A stretch of DNA of 11,394 nt from Proteiniphilum sp. (GCA_031284475.1 JAISZV010000333.1:1-11394), one strand, 5' to 3'. Positions 1-7,291 are shown, numbered from the stretch's first letter. The notes: generated by a model from the sequence alone, not told the origin. Program-made: numbers and translations.

Positions 1-583
1 TTTCCAAACAAATACGGTTGAATATTACCCACGAACCGGCAATCGTTCCCAGGTGAATCCTGTTAATGCCCTGCACCAGCCACGAGGCCGGAAATGTAAT
101 GTTGATTGACTGTGGCGTCCCGTTTCGCGTTTCACCATTCAACAGTGTAATCGAATCTTTTCCCGTCACCATTTCTTCAAAACGGTGTCCGTTCACTTCC
201 ATGCGAATTTTGACAGGATGTTTATGATTGACGCCCACAAAAAACAAGGACAGTTTGCAATCGCCTTGCCGGGTTGTCTTTTCCACCTGAAACCAAATGG
301 AAGGAAAATGCCGGGGATGATACCCAGCCCAATAACCGCCGCCACCCCAAGAGTCGACCGGACCAGGAAAGGCATAAGGCCATTGTTTATCAGGAGATGA
401 ATAACCGACATAATACGATTTTTCGCCGCTGAAATTAGCCAGGAAAGAGTCATATTGATCGGGATATAAAGCAAATTCGGAAGCGGAATTGTCTTGCCGG
501 CCGATTTCAAATAATACTTTGTTGTGAGGAAAAATTTCCGTAACGCACAAAATAAAAGCAACGGATAATAAGAATTGTTTCAT
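1..583 (-). CDS. Exported protein starting with a rhamnogalacturonan-lyase domain-III-like module (3' end off window)
   Basis: Reading leftwards from the ATG at 583 gives 194 codons with no stop up to the window edge, so the C-terminus is missing. Residues 1-20 form a short basic, hydrophobic signal sequence (MKQFLLSVAFILCV). Cys13 is not preceded by a lipobox, so I expect a periplasmic rather than a lipid-anchored protein. Residues about 24-194 resemble the beta-sandwich domain III of family 4 polysaccharide lyases: an opening LFEIGRQD, then YYVGYSSPDKQWPY (57-70), a Gly/Trp-rich stretch SWGGGGYWAGYHPRHFP (78-94), a strand-rich core, and FPASWLVQGINRIHLG (164-179) before a closing strand. 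This fold is a carbohydrate-binding-like accessory domain. In Bacteroidota it can sit in front of a large catalytic domain, which here would lie outside the window, so no enzyme activity can be assigned. The start is 8 bases after the stop of the phosphoesterase gene, which argues for co-transcription. The domain assignment is from motif recall and is moderate. Confidence 0.7.
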   Translation of the reverse strand, partial: MKQFLLSVAFILCVTEIFPHNKVLFEIGRQDNSASEFALYPDQYDSFLANFSGEKSYYVGYSSPDKQWPYAFPGPVDSWGGGGYWAGYHPRHFPSIWFQVEKTTRQGDCKLSLFFVGVNHKHPVKIRMEVNGHRFEEMVTGKDSITLLNGETRNGTPQSINITFPASWLVQGINRIHLGTIAGSWVIFNRICLE

Positions 584-591
584 ATAGATAT

Positions 592-1668
592 TTATTTCAT
601 AGGAATTGAAAATATCCTTTCCGATGGATTTCCCATGATGTAACTCAGGTGATCAATATGTTGTTCGTCTGTAATATCGCGTCTCAGGCGGCGGCATCCG
701 TACAGATTGCTCTTCGGCTCCCACAGGTCGGACGGTATTTGGATAAATTCAACATCCATTCGATCGTTGAATACGGAATACAGCGTCATGTCATGGGGAA
801 AAGACGCCAATCCGGAGGATACGATTTGGTAAACCGACTGATGGCATGCTACGCCCGACAAATGTATGTGTCCTGACAATATCGCCAGTATTTTGTTACG
901 GTGCTTTTCCGTCAGTTGCAGAATTTCGGGTTCCATTGTGATCCAGTTGGGGAAACGGAAACTTTTCGATAAGGTTTCTTTATGGCGTACCGGAATCACC
1001 GGAATATGGCAACACAGCACTTTAGGGAGCGAAGGATGTCTTTCCAACATTTGTTCCAATAGTTCCGCTCTGATTTTTGCACGTTTGCCGGATACATATT
1101 CGCCGGAACCGGAATTGTTAAAAATAATAAAATGGATCCCTTTGTGCACAAATCCATAATCGGATTTATCGTTGCCGAAAGTTTGCCGGTAATATATTTC
1201 ACTGGCTTCAACGCCCTCGTCTTGAAGATTTTCGTGGTTACCGATAACTGGATAAAACGGAATCGGCAACTGTTTGATAAAATGCTCATTGAAATATTCC
1301 ATATCCGATCGGATGCCTTCCAATCCGTTGCCAATGCCGACTACCATATCTCCGGCAATCAGCAGAAAATCTAATTCCGGAAAGAAACCGTTTTTCAATG
1401 CTTCCGAGAGCCACAGTGTACGGCCATTGGTATCGCCATACCAGTTCTCACCGACGAGACCTCCGTTGTAGGCGGTAAAAGCGCGTACAGTATAACTCTG
1501 TACGTGCAGATCATTTACTTGCAAGAACCGGAAAAGCGGTTTTTGATCCTTATTATTATTTACAAGAGAAACGCTATTTTTCGTATAGGCCTGAGTGTTT
1601 GGAATATATCCCATAACACCCATGCCTGTCGCTATAACCGTATTTTTCAAAAAACTTCGTCTCTTCAT
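592..1668 (-). CDS. Tat-exported calcineurin-like metallophosphoesterase
   Basis: A 358-residue protein with a twin-arginine-type leader (KRRSFLK at 2-8, then a hydrophobic stretch ending near NTQA at 24-27), which suggests folded, metal-loaded export to the periplasm. The metal-binding blocks of the calcineurin-like family appear in order: DLH (53-55), GD (106-107), GNHE (143-146), an isolated His in CCHIP (221) and GHIH (266-269). All expected ligands are present, so it is probably an active dinuclear-metal phosphomonoesterase or phosphodiesterase. The substrate cannot be read from sequence. It lies between a GH29 fucosidase gene (21-bp gap upstream) and a glycan-lyase-domain gene (8-bp gap downstream), so it is probably part of the same operon. 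A role in removing phosphate or phosphodiester groups from a glycan is inference. The ATG at 1668 is followed directly by the Tat motif, which fixes the start. Confidence 0.9.
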   Translation of the reverse strand: MKRRSFLKNTVIATGMGVMGYIPNTQAYTKNSVSLVNNNKDQKPLFRFLQVNDLHVQSYTVRAFTAYNGGLVGENWYGDTNGRTLWLSEALKNGFFPELDFLLIAGDMVVGIGNGLEGIRSDMEYFNEHFIKQLPIPFYPVIGNHENLQDEGVEASEIYYRQTFGNDKSDYGFVHKGIHFIIFNNSGSGEYVSGKRAKIRAELLEQMLERHPSLPKVLCCHIPVIPVRHKETLSKSFRFPNWITMEPEILQLTEKHRNKILAILSGHIHLSGVACHQSVYQIVSSGLASFPHDMTLYSVFNDRMDVEFIQIPSDLWEPKSNLYGCRRLRRDITDEQHIDHLSYIMGNPSERIFSIPMK

Positions 1669-1689
1669 AATTTTTGTATTTATAATTAT

Positions 1690-3057
1690 TTATTCCAAAC
1701 ATTCCGACAGTTTAAATACCCATGCGGAATTGCAGGGTATATGGTTCGGATTTAATACAGGAGGTATAATTTTTACCTTGTTCTTTTCGTAGGAGTAACG
1801 TACCGGCAAGCCGGATCCGAGCAGAGCGACGGCCGAAGGTTTTTTCCCGACAGAAGAAATAACGAACGGTTTGTCGGGATAACGGGTACATATCACATAC
1901 AAATCCTTTCCCTTAACTGTGGAGTATATATGTTCTCCGGATACTTCAGTCGTTGACGTTCCCGGTGAAGTAGCATAAATAGCTTCTCCGTTTACTTTAA
2001 GCCATTGCCCGATGTCCAACAGTCGCTGCTGCATGATAAGCGGGATACGCCCGTCGGCAGTGGGGCCGACATTGAGTAACAGATTGCCGCCTTTGGCAAC
2101 TGTCTGTACCAGCAAATGGATCAGGCTGTCGGAAGAGAGGTAATCGGCGGCCTTTTCGTTCCGGTTGAACCCATACGAATGTCCGATTCCCCGGTTTTCC
2201 TCCCAATAGTGATATTGTTGCTCATTTCGTTCTACTCCCGGATGTACTTCTCCGTATTCGGTTGTATAAATGCCGCCGTGCCGGCTTCGGGTTTCTTTTC
2301 CCCAGCGGTCGTTGACAACAACGGTCTTTCCAACAGGCGATTCGTTAAACAGCCAAGCCAGAAATTCCGTACTTTTCCATTGTTCCGAGGGATAGTCCCA
2401 CTCGCCGTCCGCCCAAAAAATATCGGGTTGATAATTGTTAATCAATTCTTTCATTTGCGGAAGCAGATGTTCGTCCACATACCGGTTTATATTTTTCTTA
2501 TACAATGGATTGAACCATTCGTACAATGAATAGTAAAAACCCATCCGTAGCCCCGTATTTTTTACGGCTGCCGTTAATTCAGCGCAAAGGTCGCGGTGCG
2601 GATTCAGGTCATACGAATTCCAGTTCCAGGCATATTGGCTGTTCCAAAGTGCAAACCCCTCATGATGTTTAGATGTCAGCACAACGTATTGCACTCCTGC
2701 CTCGCGGAACAGTTCCGCCCATTCTCCGGGTTGAAATTGTTCGCAAGTAAAACCATGAACGAAGTCTTGATAACGAAAATTTTCGCCATAGTTTTTCCGG
2801 TGAAAATCCACCAGCGCCGGTTCTTTTTGTTCTGCCCATCGCCACCAATACCATTCGGCATAGCCATCGGGACACCATGCGGGCACACTGTAAAGTCCCC
2901 AATGGATAAAAATACCAAATTTGGCATCCATAAACCATTGCGGAACCGGACGGCTATCAATCGACGTCCAATTTGCCTGATATTTTGCCTGAGCAAATAA
3001 ATATCCGCAGGAGACCAGTAATATCCAAGTCGTAATTATTTTCTTCACTTTATTCAT
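1690..3057 (-). CDS. GH29 alpha-L-fucosidase
   Basis: A secreted family 29 glycoside hydrolase of 455 residues from the ATG at 3057. An in-frame TTG at 3066 would add three residues, but the ATG gives a clean signal peptide (MNKVKKIITTWILLVSCGYL, then FAQA). Cleavage after AQA (about 24) seems likelier than lipidation at Cys17, because the residues after that Cys are hydrophobic. Family hallmarks are WFMDAKFGIFIHWGLYSVPAW (41-61), the substrate-pocket block VLTSKHHEGFALWNS (126-140), MGFYYSLYEWF (172-182), the WADG motif at 215-218 with Asp217 as the expected catalytic nucleophile, and AKGGNLLLNVGPTADG (321-336). The length fits a catalytic barrel plus a C-terminal beta-sandwich, with no extra carbohydrate-binding module. 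GH29 enzymes release terminal alpha-L-fucose with retention of configuration. Linkage preference cannot be read here. The gene sits 44 bp after the beta-helix gene and 21 bp before the phosphoesterase gene. Confidence 0.95.
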   Translation of the reverse strand: MNKVKKIITTWILLVSCGYLFAQAKYQANWTSIDSRPVPQWFMDAKFGIFIHWGLYSVPAWCPDGYAEWYWWRWAEQKEPALVDFHRKNYGENFRYQDFVHGFTCEQFQPGEWAELFREAGVQYVVLTSKHHEGFALWNSQYAWNWNSYDLNPHRDLCAELTAAVKNTGLRMGFYYSLYEWFNPLYKKNINRYVDEHLLPQMKELINNYQPDIFWADGEWDYPSEQWKSTEFLAWLFNESPVGKTVVVNDRWGKETRSRHGGIYTTEYGEVHPGVERNEQQYHYWEENRGIGHSYGFNRNEKAADYLSSDSLIHLLVQTVAKGGNLLLNVGPTADGRIPLIMQQRLLDIGQWLKVNGEAIYATSPGTSTTEVSGEHIYSTVKGKDLYVICTRYPDKPFVISSVGKKPSAVALLGSGLPVRYSYEKNKVKIIPPVLNPNHIPCNSAWVFKLSECLE

Positions 3058-3101
3058 TCTGTCCAAATATTTCCGCTTCCATCATCGCGCAAATGAATGA
3101 T

Positions 3102-5270
3102 CTACCACACCATTCTTTCAACCAATCCCGGATCGTTTTTGACCAGTTCATCGTATTTTTTCAACAAATCGTCCGGTAGTTTTGCTTTCTCTTTCCATTC
3201 GGAGCTACCATATACTCCGGCTTTTGTATAGTCGAAAGGCGTGAATCCGATTTTTTTAATAACGGAGGTATTGCGGAAGCGGAAATCAAAGTTTTCGGGA
3301 TCGACAAATAGCGGATCGGCAATGATGGAATGTTTGTCCCGTCCGAGTTTTTTCCACTGCTCAAAAGTCAGGGTACAAAACTCAGGAGATTTCGTCCGCG
3401 TATCCCAGTAGCAGTTGTTGTCATATTCAACAATGCCATCCAGCAGGGTTGGGGGATCCCCTTCTTTTTGCCAACTGATGAAAAGTTTGCCTTTATCCTG
3501 ATAGATGATATTGTTGGTAAAGATATAGGAACGATGTTTTTCCTTGTGCTGATATTGTATTTGCCCGGTAATGTTTCCGGCAAAAATATTGTTTCGAATG
3601 ATGTTGTCTTTTCCGAGGTGTTGTGTAAATCCTTCATCCATGATAGCATAAACGAGATTATTTTCCAACCGGTAGTCTATTGAACCTTCGTCGGTGTATA
3701 ATCCCCATACGCCGTAGTTAAACGAATACATGTGATGTATTACATTATTGGCGATGATGGAACCATCCGATTCGTCCAGGGTATATACTCCTCCCATATC
3801 GCTCATTTCTCCCCAACCCAAATGATGTATATGATTGAAAATTATTTTGTTTCGCTTAGCATGCCCTTTTTGATACCCCCATACCCATCCGACGGAAACT
3901 CCCGAATAGCGGAAATCGGTAATTTCGTTGTGGGAAATTTCATTATCGCTTCCGTGAATAATCGCTACTGCACAGGCATGTGATAATATGTAACCTCCGT
4001 GGTGAATAATATTGTTATGTATGCAGATGCGTTGTGATATGTCTTCTACCGGCGGCACCTCCTGTCCGGGAGAATTGCAAGCGCCGATTTTCACTCCTCC
4101 GGCTCCGAGGTCATATAAGTGACAGTGTTCCATGCGCGAATCGGAACAACGGTTGCGGAACCAGATACCGAAAGCGCCGGTGTGGGCAATGTCGCAGTTC
4201 AGGAATGTAATGTTATTTGCGTCATCAAGCATAATTGCGGCTTCTTCGTTCATGGCTCCCTGACAATATATGTTTCCGTTTGCCGGCAAGCGGTATGCCG
4301 CTGTTTCGAAGCCAATATTTTCAAAACGGATGTGCCGTACCGGCTTCTCCTTGCTCCCTTTCACGATGAGGAATTGCTCAATGGCCGGCGCCACGCAGGA
4401 TACGTTGCCGGGTGTTTCACCCGGCAGGGGAATATACCACAGATAGCCTTCGCGGTCGAGAAACCACTCTCCCGGCTCATCTAACGCTTTCCGGTAATTT
4501 TCTACCACCCAGTGCGCTCTTTTTGCTTCGTTGAAGCGGTTCCCGGACGGAACCGCATGCATTACATACAAGGCCGTGTCTTTAGGGTTGACATGTTTTA
4601 CAGGCGTGTGGGTATTAATCCACATGTGATAGAACCGGGCCAGCACGCCGTTTGTTCCATTTTCGGCAATATCGTTTAGTATATAGGCTTCGTCGTCGTG
4701 CAGGCTTAATTTTTGCGAGGCCCATTGGGTATTCCAGTGTCCGGTAGCCGGTGAAAGAATAGTTTCTTCGCATTTCTTTACTTTGAAAAACTGCCCTCTG
4801 TTGGGCGTTTGTGCACGAAACCGCCGTTCTCCATTGATATAGAGTTGTTCAAAAGAAAAACCGCTTTCCGTTTCGGGTATATATACTTTCCATAAAGAGG
4901 GCGTTACGACTTCAAACTTTCCCGTTTTCAATCCGCCGCAAAAAATGGGACGTTCGCCGGTAGCTGAGGTATAGACAACAGGCGATTGTTCCGTTCCGCC
5001 GTCTTCTTCCGTCAATAGAAGCGCTTGTGTAAGTTGGTAGTTTCCCGGCATGATTTTCACAAAAACCGTATCGTTATCCGTCATATTCCTTCGGCGCAAA
5101 TCCCGTATCTTGTCTCTTGCACCGGCAAGCGAGGCCAAAGGTTGTTCATAACTTCCCGCATTGCGATCATTACCGGAAGAGGATATATACAAGGTTTGCT
5201 GTGCATTAACGGGCAAACAAAACAGGCAGATGAAAGACGCCTTGATGATTTTTTTCAATAAATGTTTCAT
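3102..5270 (-). CDS. Right-handed parallel beta-helix protein, probable glycoside hydrolase (GH141-like)
   Basis: A 722-residue exported protein. Its signal peptide is MKHLLKKIIKASFICLFCLP with a cleavage site near VNAQQ (21-25). The mature N-terminus has the pattern LYISSSGNDRNAGSYEQPLA (27-46) followed by AGARDKIRDLR (49-59), typical of secreted beta-helix glycosidases. Residues about 310-600 carry repeated helix turns rich in Asn (NNITFLNCDI, CIHNNIIHHG, HNEITDFRYSGVSVG, NKIIFNHIHHLG, ANNVIHHMYS, IRNNIFAGNI). The conserved block SDMGGVYTLDESDG (490-503) followed by NYGVWGLYTDEGS (518-530) is what I associate with GH141, a family with reported alpha-L-fucosidase and xylanase activities. Co-location with a GH29 fucosidase fits a role on fucosylated glycan. 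GH120 or an uncharacterised beta-helix family remains possible. The beta-helix fold is secure and the family number less so. It is the first gene of a four-gene cluster and has a 339-bp leader region. Confidence 0.8.
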   Translation of the reverse strand: MKHLLKKIIKASFICLFCLPVNAQQTLYISSSGNDRNAGSYEQPLASLAGARDKIRDLRRRNMTDNDTVFVKIMPGNYQLTQALLLTEEDGGTEQSPVVYTSATGERPIFCGGLKTGKFEVVTPSLWKVYIPETESGFSFEQLYINGERRFRAQTPNRGQFFKVKKCEETILSPATGHWNTQWASQKLSLHDDEAYILNDIAENGTNGVLARFYHMWINTHTPVKHVNPKDTALYVMHAVPSGNRFNEAKRAHWVVENYRKALDEPGEWFLDREGYLWYIPLPGETPGNVSCVAPAIEQFLIVKGSKEKPVRHIRFENIGFETAAYRLPANGNIYCQGAMNEEAAIMLDDANNITFLNCDIAHTGAFGIWFRNRCSDSRMEHCHLYDLGAGGVKIGACNSPGQEVPPVEDISQRICIHNNIIHHGGYILSHACAVAIIHGSDNEISHNEITDFRYSGVSVGWVWGYQKGHAKRNKIIFNHIHHLGWGEMSDMGGVYTLDESDGSIIANNVIHHMYSFNYGVWGLYTDEGSIDYRLENNLVYAIMDEGFTQHLGKDNIIRNNIFAGNITGQIQYQHKEKHRSYIFTNNIIYQDKGKLFISWQKEGDPPTLLDGIVEYDNNCYWDTRTKSPEFCTLTFEQWKKLGRDKHSIIADPLFVDPENFDFRFRNTSVIKKIGFTPFDYTKAGVYGSSEWKEKAKLPDDLLKKYDELVKNDPGLVERMVW

Positions 5271-5356
5271 AAAAACAAACTAAAAGTCAAAAACTAAAAT
5301 ATACTGCACGCGGTGTAATTTTGCGATATTGTCCTGTCTGATCTTAGGGTTCGCAA

Positions 5357-5387
5357 CAGTGTACGCTCTCAGCGAAGGCGTACACTG
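5357..5387. repeat. Perfect 10-bp inverted repeat (hairpin)
   Basis: The arms CAGTGTACGC (5357-5366) and GCGTACACTG (5378-5387) are exact reverse complements around an 11-base loop. No T-tract follows on either strand, so it is not a standard intrinsic terminator. It overlaps the distal end of the dispersed repeat copy at 5366-5425 and would sit in the 5' untranslated leader of the beta-helix gene if transcription starts upstream of it. Confidence 0.85.
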
Positions 5388-5425
5388 AAGCAATCCTGAC
5401 TTCACGGAGTCACGCCGGGTATAGT
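5366..5425 (-). repeat. Dispersed intergenic repeat, copy A
   Basis: On the minus strand this runs from ACTATACCCGGC (starting at 5425) to a segment containing TACGCC and GCTG. It aligns with plus-strand 7221-7281 with about 46 of 56 positions identical, one 4-base gap, and mostly transition differences (hand count). An internal short stem TGACT/AGTCA with a 6-base loop follows the CCGG. The pattern suggests a structured repeat present elsewhere in the genome. It is in opposite orientation to copy B, and together they bracket the fimbrillin-like gene. Confidence 0.65.
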
Positions 5426-5460
5426 TTAAAAACGATTTGTTATTGAAGCGGCTGCGGGAT

Positions 5461-5472
5461 TTTGTGCACAAA
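5461..5472. promoter_or_regulatory. 12-bp perfect palindrome, possible operator
   Basis: TTTGTGCACAAA is its own reverse complement. It overlaps the minus-strand box TATGTTTG (5469-5476). The half-site TGCACAAA recurs once, 90 bp away at 5555-5562, again next to a -7-like box. A dimeric regulator site is possible but only inferred from symmetry and position. Confidence 0.35.
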
Positions 5473-5499
5473 CATAAACGAAAGGCAAAAATCGAAAAA
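5469..5499 (-). promoter_or_regulatory. Candidate Bacteroides-type promoter for the beta-helix/GH29 cluster
   Basis: Read on the minus strand, a T-rich -33-like element (5495-5499, TTTTT rather than TTTG) is followed after 18 bases by TATGTTTG (5469-5476), which fits the Bacteroides -7 consensus TAnnTTTG. Initiation would fall near 5462, giving a leader of about 190 bases that includes the hairpin and the repeat. A second, weaker candidate is TAGTTTTG at 5559-5566. The imperfect -33 element keeps confidence low. Confidence 0.35.
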
Positions 5500-5609
5500 T
5501 AAGATGCGTTTGTAACGTATCGCGGTTTGACCCTGGCTTTGCGCCTTTTGCCTATGCACAAAACTATCCCGTGCGCAAGATAAAAGCATATTGAGCGAAA
5601 TACACCGCT

Positions 5610-7130
5610 TTATTCTATGTAGATTTCATTGATATGCCTTGGATTTACAGTGTTATATGACCGTATCCACAGCATGTTGTCATGTACCGGGGTTGCCAGG
5701 GTTATTACCTGTTGTCCACCCTGTAAATGGCCAAGCTCTTTCCACGGGCTATTGGCGAAAACGCGATATTCTCCCGCGCGGGCAGGATCTGCCGAATAAA
5801 TTGTAACTTTCCGGATGGTCACTTTGTATGGGAAAGTTAACTTGTATTCCTGCGTCTCAGCATTATCCGAATTAATAAATACGGTTTCATCATCTCCATC
5901 ATAGGCGAACGATATTGCGTTGTTCCAGTAGGCTATTGTCCATGTACTTTTTTCCGGAACCGCAACCTCTACCATGACCGGGATATCTTTGGATATTCCG
6001 GTTGCTGCATTGCTGACGGTAATAATAGCATTTCCGGCGTCAATACCTGTTACCAGGCCGTCTTCTACTGTCGCTACGGCTTCATCGGACGAACTCCATT
6101 CAAAGTCTGCATTCGTAGCATTGCCGGGTACCGGAGTAGCTGTGAGTTGTGCCGTTTCGTTAGCGCCTAATGTCAGGCTTGTCTGAGCCACCGAAATATC
6201 CGTCAAAGGAACAGCTGTTCCGCTCTCCCAATCGTTGATAGTCCCGACAAAACTATTTACCTCGTTGTTTGCAGAAAACTGAATGGTATAGGAATAGCTT
6301 TTTCCTACAGAGAAGGCGGTAACAGGAATTGCCCAATGGTAAGTTTTGCTCCCTACTATGAAATCAACAGTTTCGGTACCTATTAAAGTGCCCGGCAATA
6401 TAAGCGCATCATAACGAACGCCCGCCTCTACCGTATGCAGGGTAATGTCGGCAGGATCAGCTTGTGTTCCCAGGATTCCTGTATTCAGATTGAATGAAGC
6501 AGTTGTATTTATTCCTTTCAGTTTTACCGTCATTCCTTGCAAGTCGGATTGAGATAAACCTACATCCGCCGTCGGAGGTGAAATTGCCAGCACTAATTTC
6601 GTTAACTGATGGTTGAACGTAAGCTCCACTGCCGAATTGGCGTCATCCCGGTTGTATCCTTCCGGTGCACTAATTACCGTTGCTGCAAAGAGGAGGTCGA
6701 TGTCGGAAGGTGTACTTTGATTTGATACATCTACACTGATATCTCCTTCTTGTGAAATGAAAGTAGTGTACGGGTAATAAGCGGCAAAATCCACTTTTGA
6801 TCCGTCGGTAGGATAATATACAGTGTTATTATCTCCATCGGGAGAGAAATTACCGTCACCGCTTGCAGTAAGATACTTTTTATTTATAGCGTCATCGACA
6901 GGAGTGGTTGTCCCGTTTTCCACCATAAATATTCCAATTGCATCGCCGGCATCCCATGAAGCGTTGGAAGCTCTCAATTGATCTGTGCTTGAGTTGGAAG
7001 CAACATTTACACTGAATTTAACCGCTATCCTTTCATTCGGATTTGGGAGTTCGTTCTCGTCATGCTTGTTGCACGACATCATCATTAGCAGCACAAGGAC
7101 TGCATTTACTAAAATACCTAATTTTTTCAT
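5610..7130 (-). CDS. Fimbrillin-like surface lipoprotein with Big2 Ig domain and C-terminal discoidin-like domain
   Basis: A 506-residue lipoprotein with a hydrophobic signal ending LMMMS-Cys20. The mature start CNKHDENE is rich in acidic residues plus Lys, like the Bacteroidota lipoprotein export signal that places proteins on the cell surface. Residues about 30-305 look like the fimbrillin (Mfa-like) family: WDAGDAIGIFM (59-69), VDFAAYYPY (113-121), the hallmark TFNHQLTKLVL (171-181), YDALILPGTL (240-249), and the closing GTINDWESG (296-304). Residues about 311-390 form a Big2-like Ig domain with FEWSSSDEAVATVEDGLVTG (343-362). Residues about 395-506 resemble an F5/8 type C (galactose-binding-like) sandwich ending in HINEIYIE. 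Such multi-module lipoproteins act as surface glycan-binding proteins or adhesins. Which role applies here is not determinable. It is preceded by a 222-bp gap without a TAnnTTTG box and followed by a 339-bp gap. Inverted repeat copies lie on both sides. Confidence 0.85.
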   Translation of the reverse strand: MKKLGILVNAVLVLLMMMSCNKHDENELPNPNERIAVKFSVNVASNSSTDQLRASNASWDAGDAIGIFMVENGTTTPVDDAINKKYLTASGDGNFSPDGDNNTVYYPTDGSKVDFAAYYPYTTFISQEGDISVDVSNQSTPSDIDLLFAATVISAPEGYNRDDANSAVELTFNHQLTKLVLAISPPTADVGLSQSDLQGMTVKLKGINTTASFNLNTGILGTQADPADITLHTVEAGVRYDALILPGTLIGTETVDFIVGSKTYHWAIPVTAFSVGKSYSYTIQFSANNEVNSFVGTINDWESGTAVPLTDISVAQTSLTLGANETAQLTATPVPGNATNADFEWSSSDEAVATVEDGLVTGIDAGNAIITVSNAATGISKDIPVMVEVAVPEKSTWTIAYWNNAISFAYDGDDETVFINSDNAETQEYKLTFPYKVTIRKVTIYSADPARAGEYRVFANSPWKELGHLQGGQQVITLATPVHDNMLWIRSYNTVNPRHINEIYIE

Positions 7131-7220
7131 GTAAATAAAATTTAGAAATATTGAACAATAATTTAATTTATAATCCGGGGATTCATCTTTGCCCCATGAA
7201 TTATCTTTTCATTTTTTTAT

Positions 7221-7291
7221 ACTATACCCGGCATAACTTTGTAAAGTCTGTCCGGATTGTTTCAGGCTACGCCTTTGCTGGTGACTGAGAG
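7221..7291 (+). repeat. Dispersed intergenic repeat, copy B
   Basis: This plus-strand counterpart of the element at 5366-5425 shares ACTATACCCGGC, AAGTC, GGATTG, TTCAG, TACGCC and GCTG in the same order. It contains a symmetric block: CCGG, a 4-base spacer, ACTTT-GT-AAAGT, a 4-base spacer, then CCGG. The second hairpin that is perfect at 5357-5387 is degenerate here. It lies in the leader upstream of the fimbrillin-like gene, opposite to the direction of transcription. The similarity with copy A fades beyond about 7281. Confidence 0.65.

Larger units (their letters stand above)
5271..5609. other. 339-bp intergenic region with repeat, palindrome and promoter-like boxes
   Basis: This gap lies between the stop of the fimbrillin-like lipoprotein gene and the start of the beta-helix gene. 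It holds a perfect 10-bp inverted repeat, one copy of a dispersed repeat, a 12-bp palindrome, and two TAnnTTTG-like boxes on the minus strand, the Bacteroides -7 consensus. An open frame at 5280-5561 on the minus strand has an unusual composition and no recognisable family, so I treat the region as non-coding. I saw no hairpin followed by a T-run that would be a convincing terminator for the upstream gene. It is the likeliest place in the window for a separate promoter driving the left-hand four-gene cluster. Confidence 0.6.

Noticed and set aside
193..561. A 122-codon minus-strand open frame inside the leftmost gene
   Set aside because: It is a frame-shifted reading of the real gene starting at 583. 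The frame used here gives a signal peptide and domain-like sequence through to the window edge, while this one gives an irregular mix with no recognisable motif.
2116..3000. Plus-strand open frames of about 134-137 codons across the GH29 gene
   Set aside because: They are antisense shadows. The minus-strand frame carries every GH29 motif.
3058..3066. TTG at 3066 as start of the GH29 gene
   Set aside because: The ATG at 3057 gives a normal signal peptide, and the extension adds only three residues.
5357..5387. Rho-independent terminator for the fimbrillin-like gene
   Set aside because: The stem is perfect, but no T-run follows on the minus strand, and it lies about 220 bp after the stop codon.
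5280..5561. A 93-codon minus-strand open frame between the lipoprotein and beta-helix genes
   Set aside because: It covers the inverted repeat, the dispersed repeat and the promoter-like boxes, has a Cys/Arg/Ser-rich composition unlike its neighbours, and matches no family I recognise. It is more likely non-coding.
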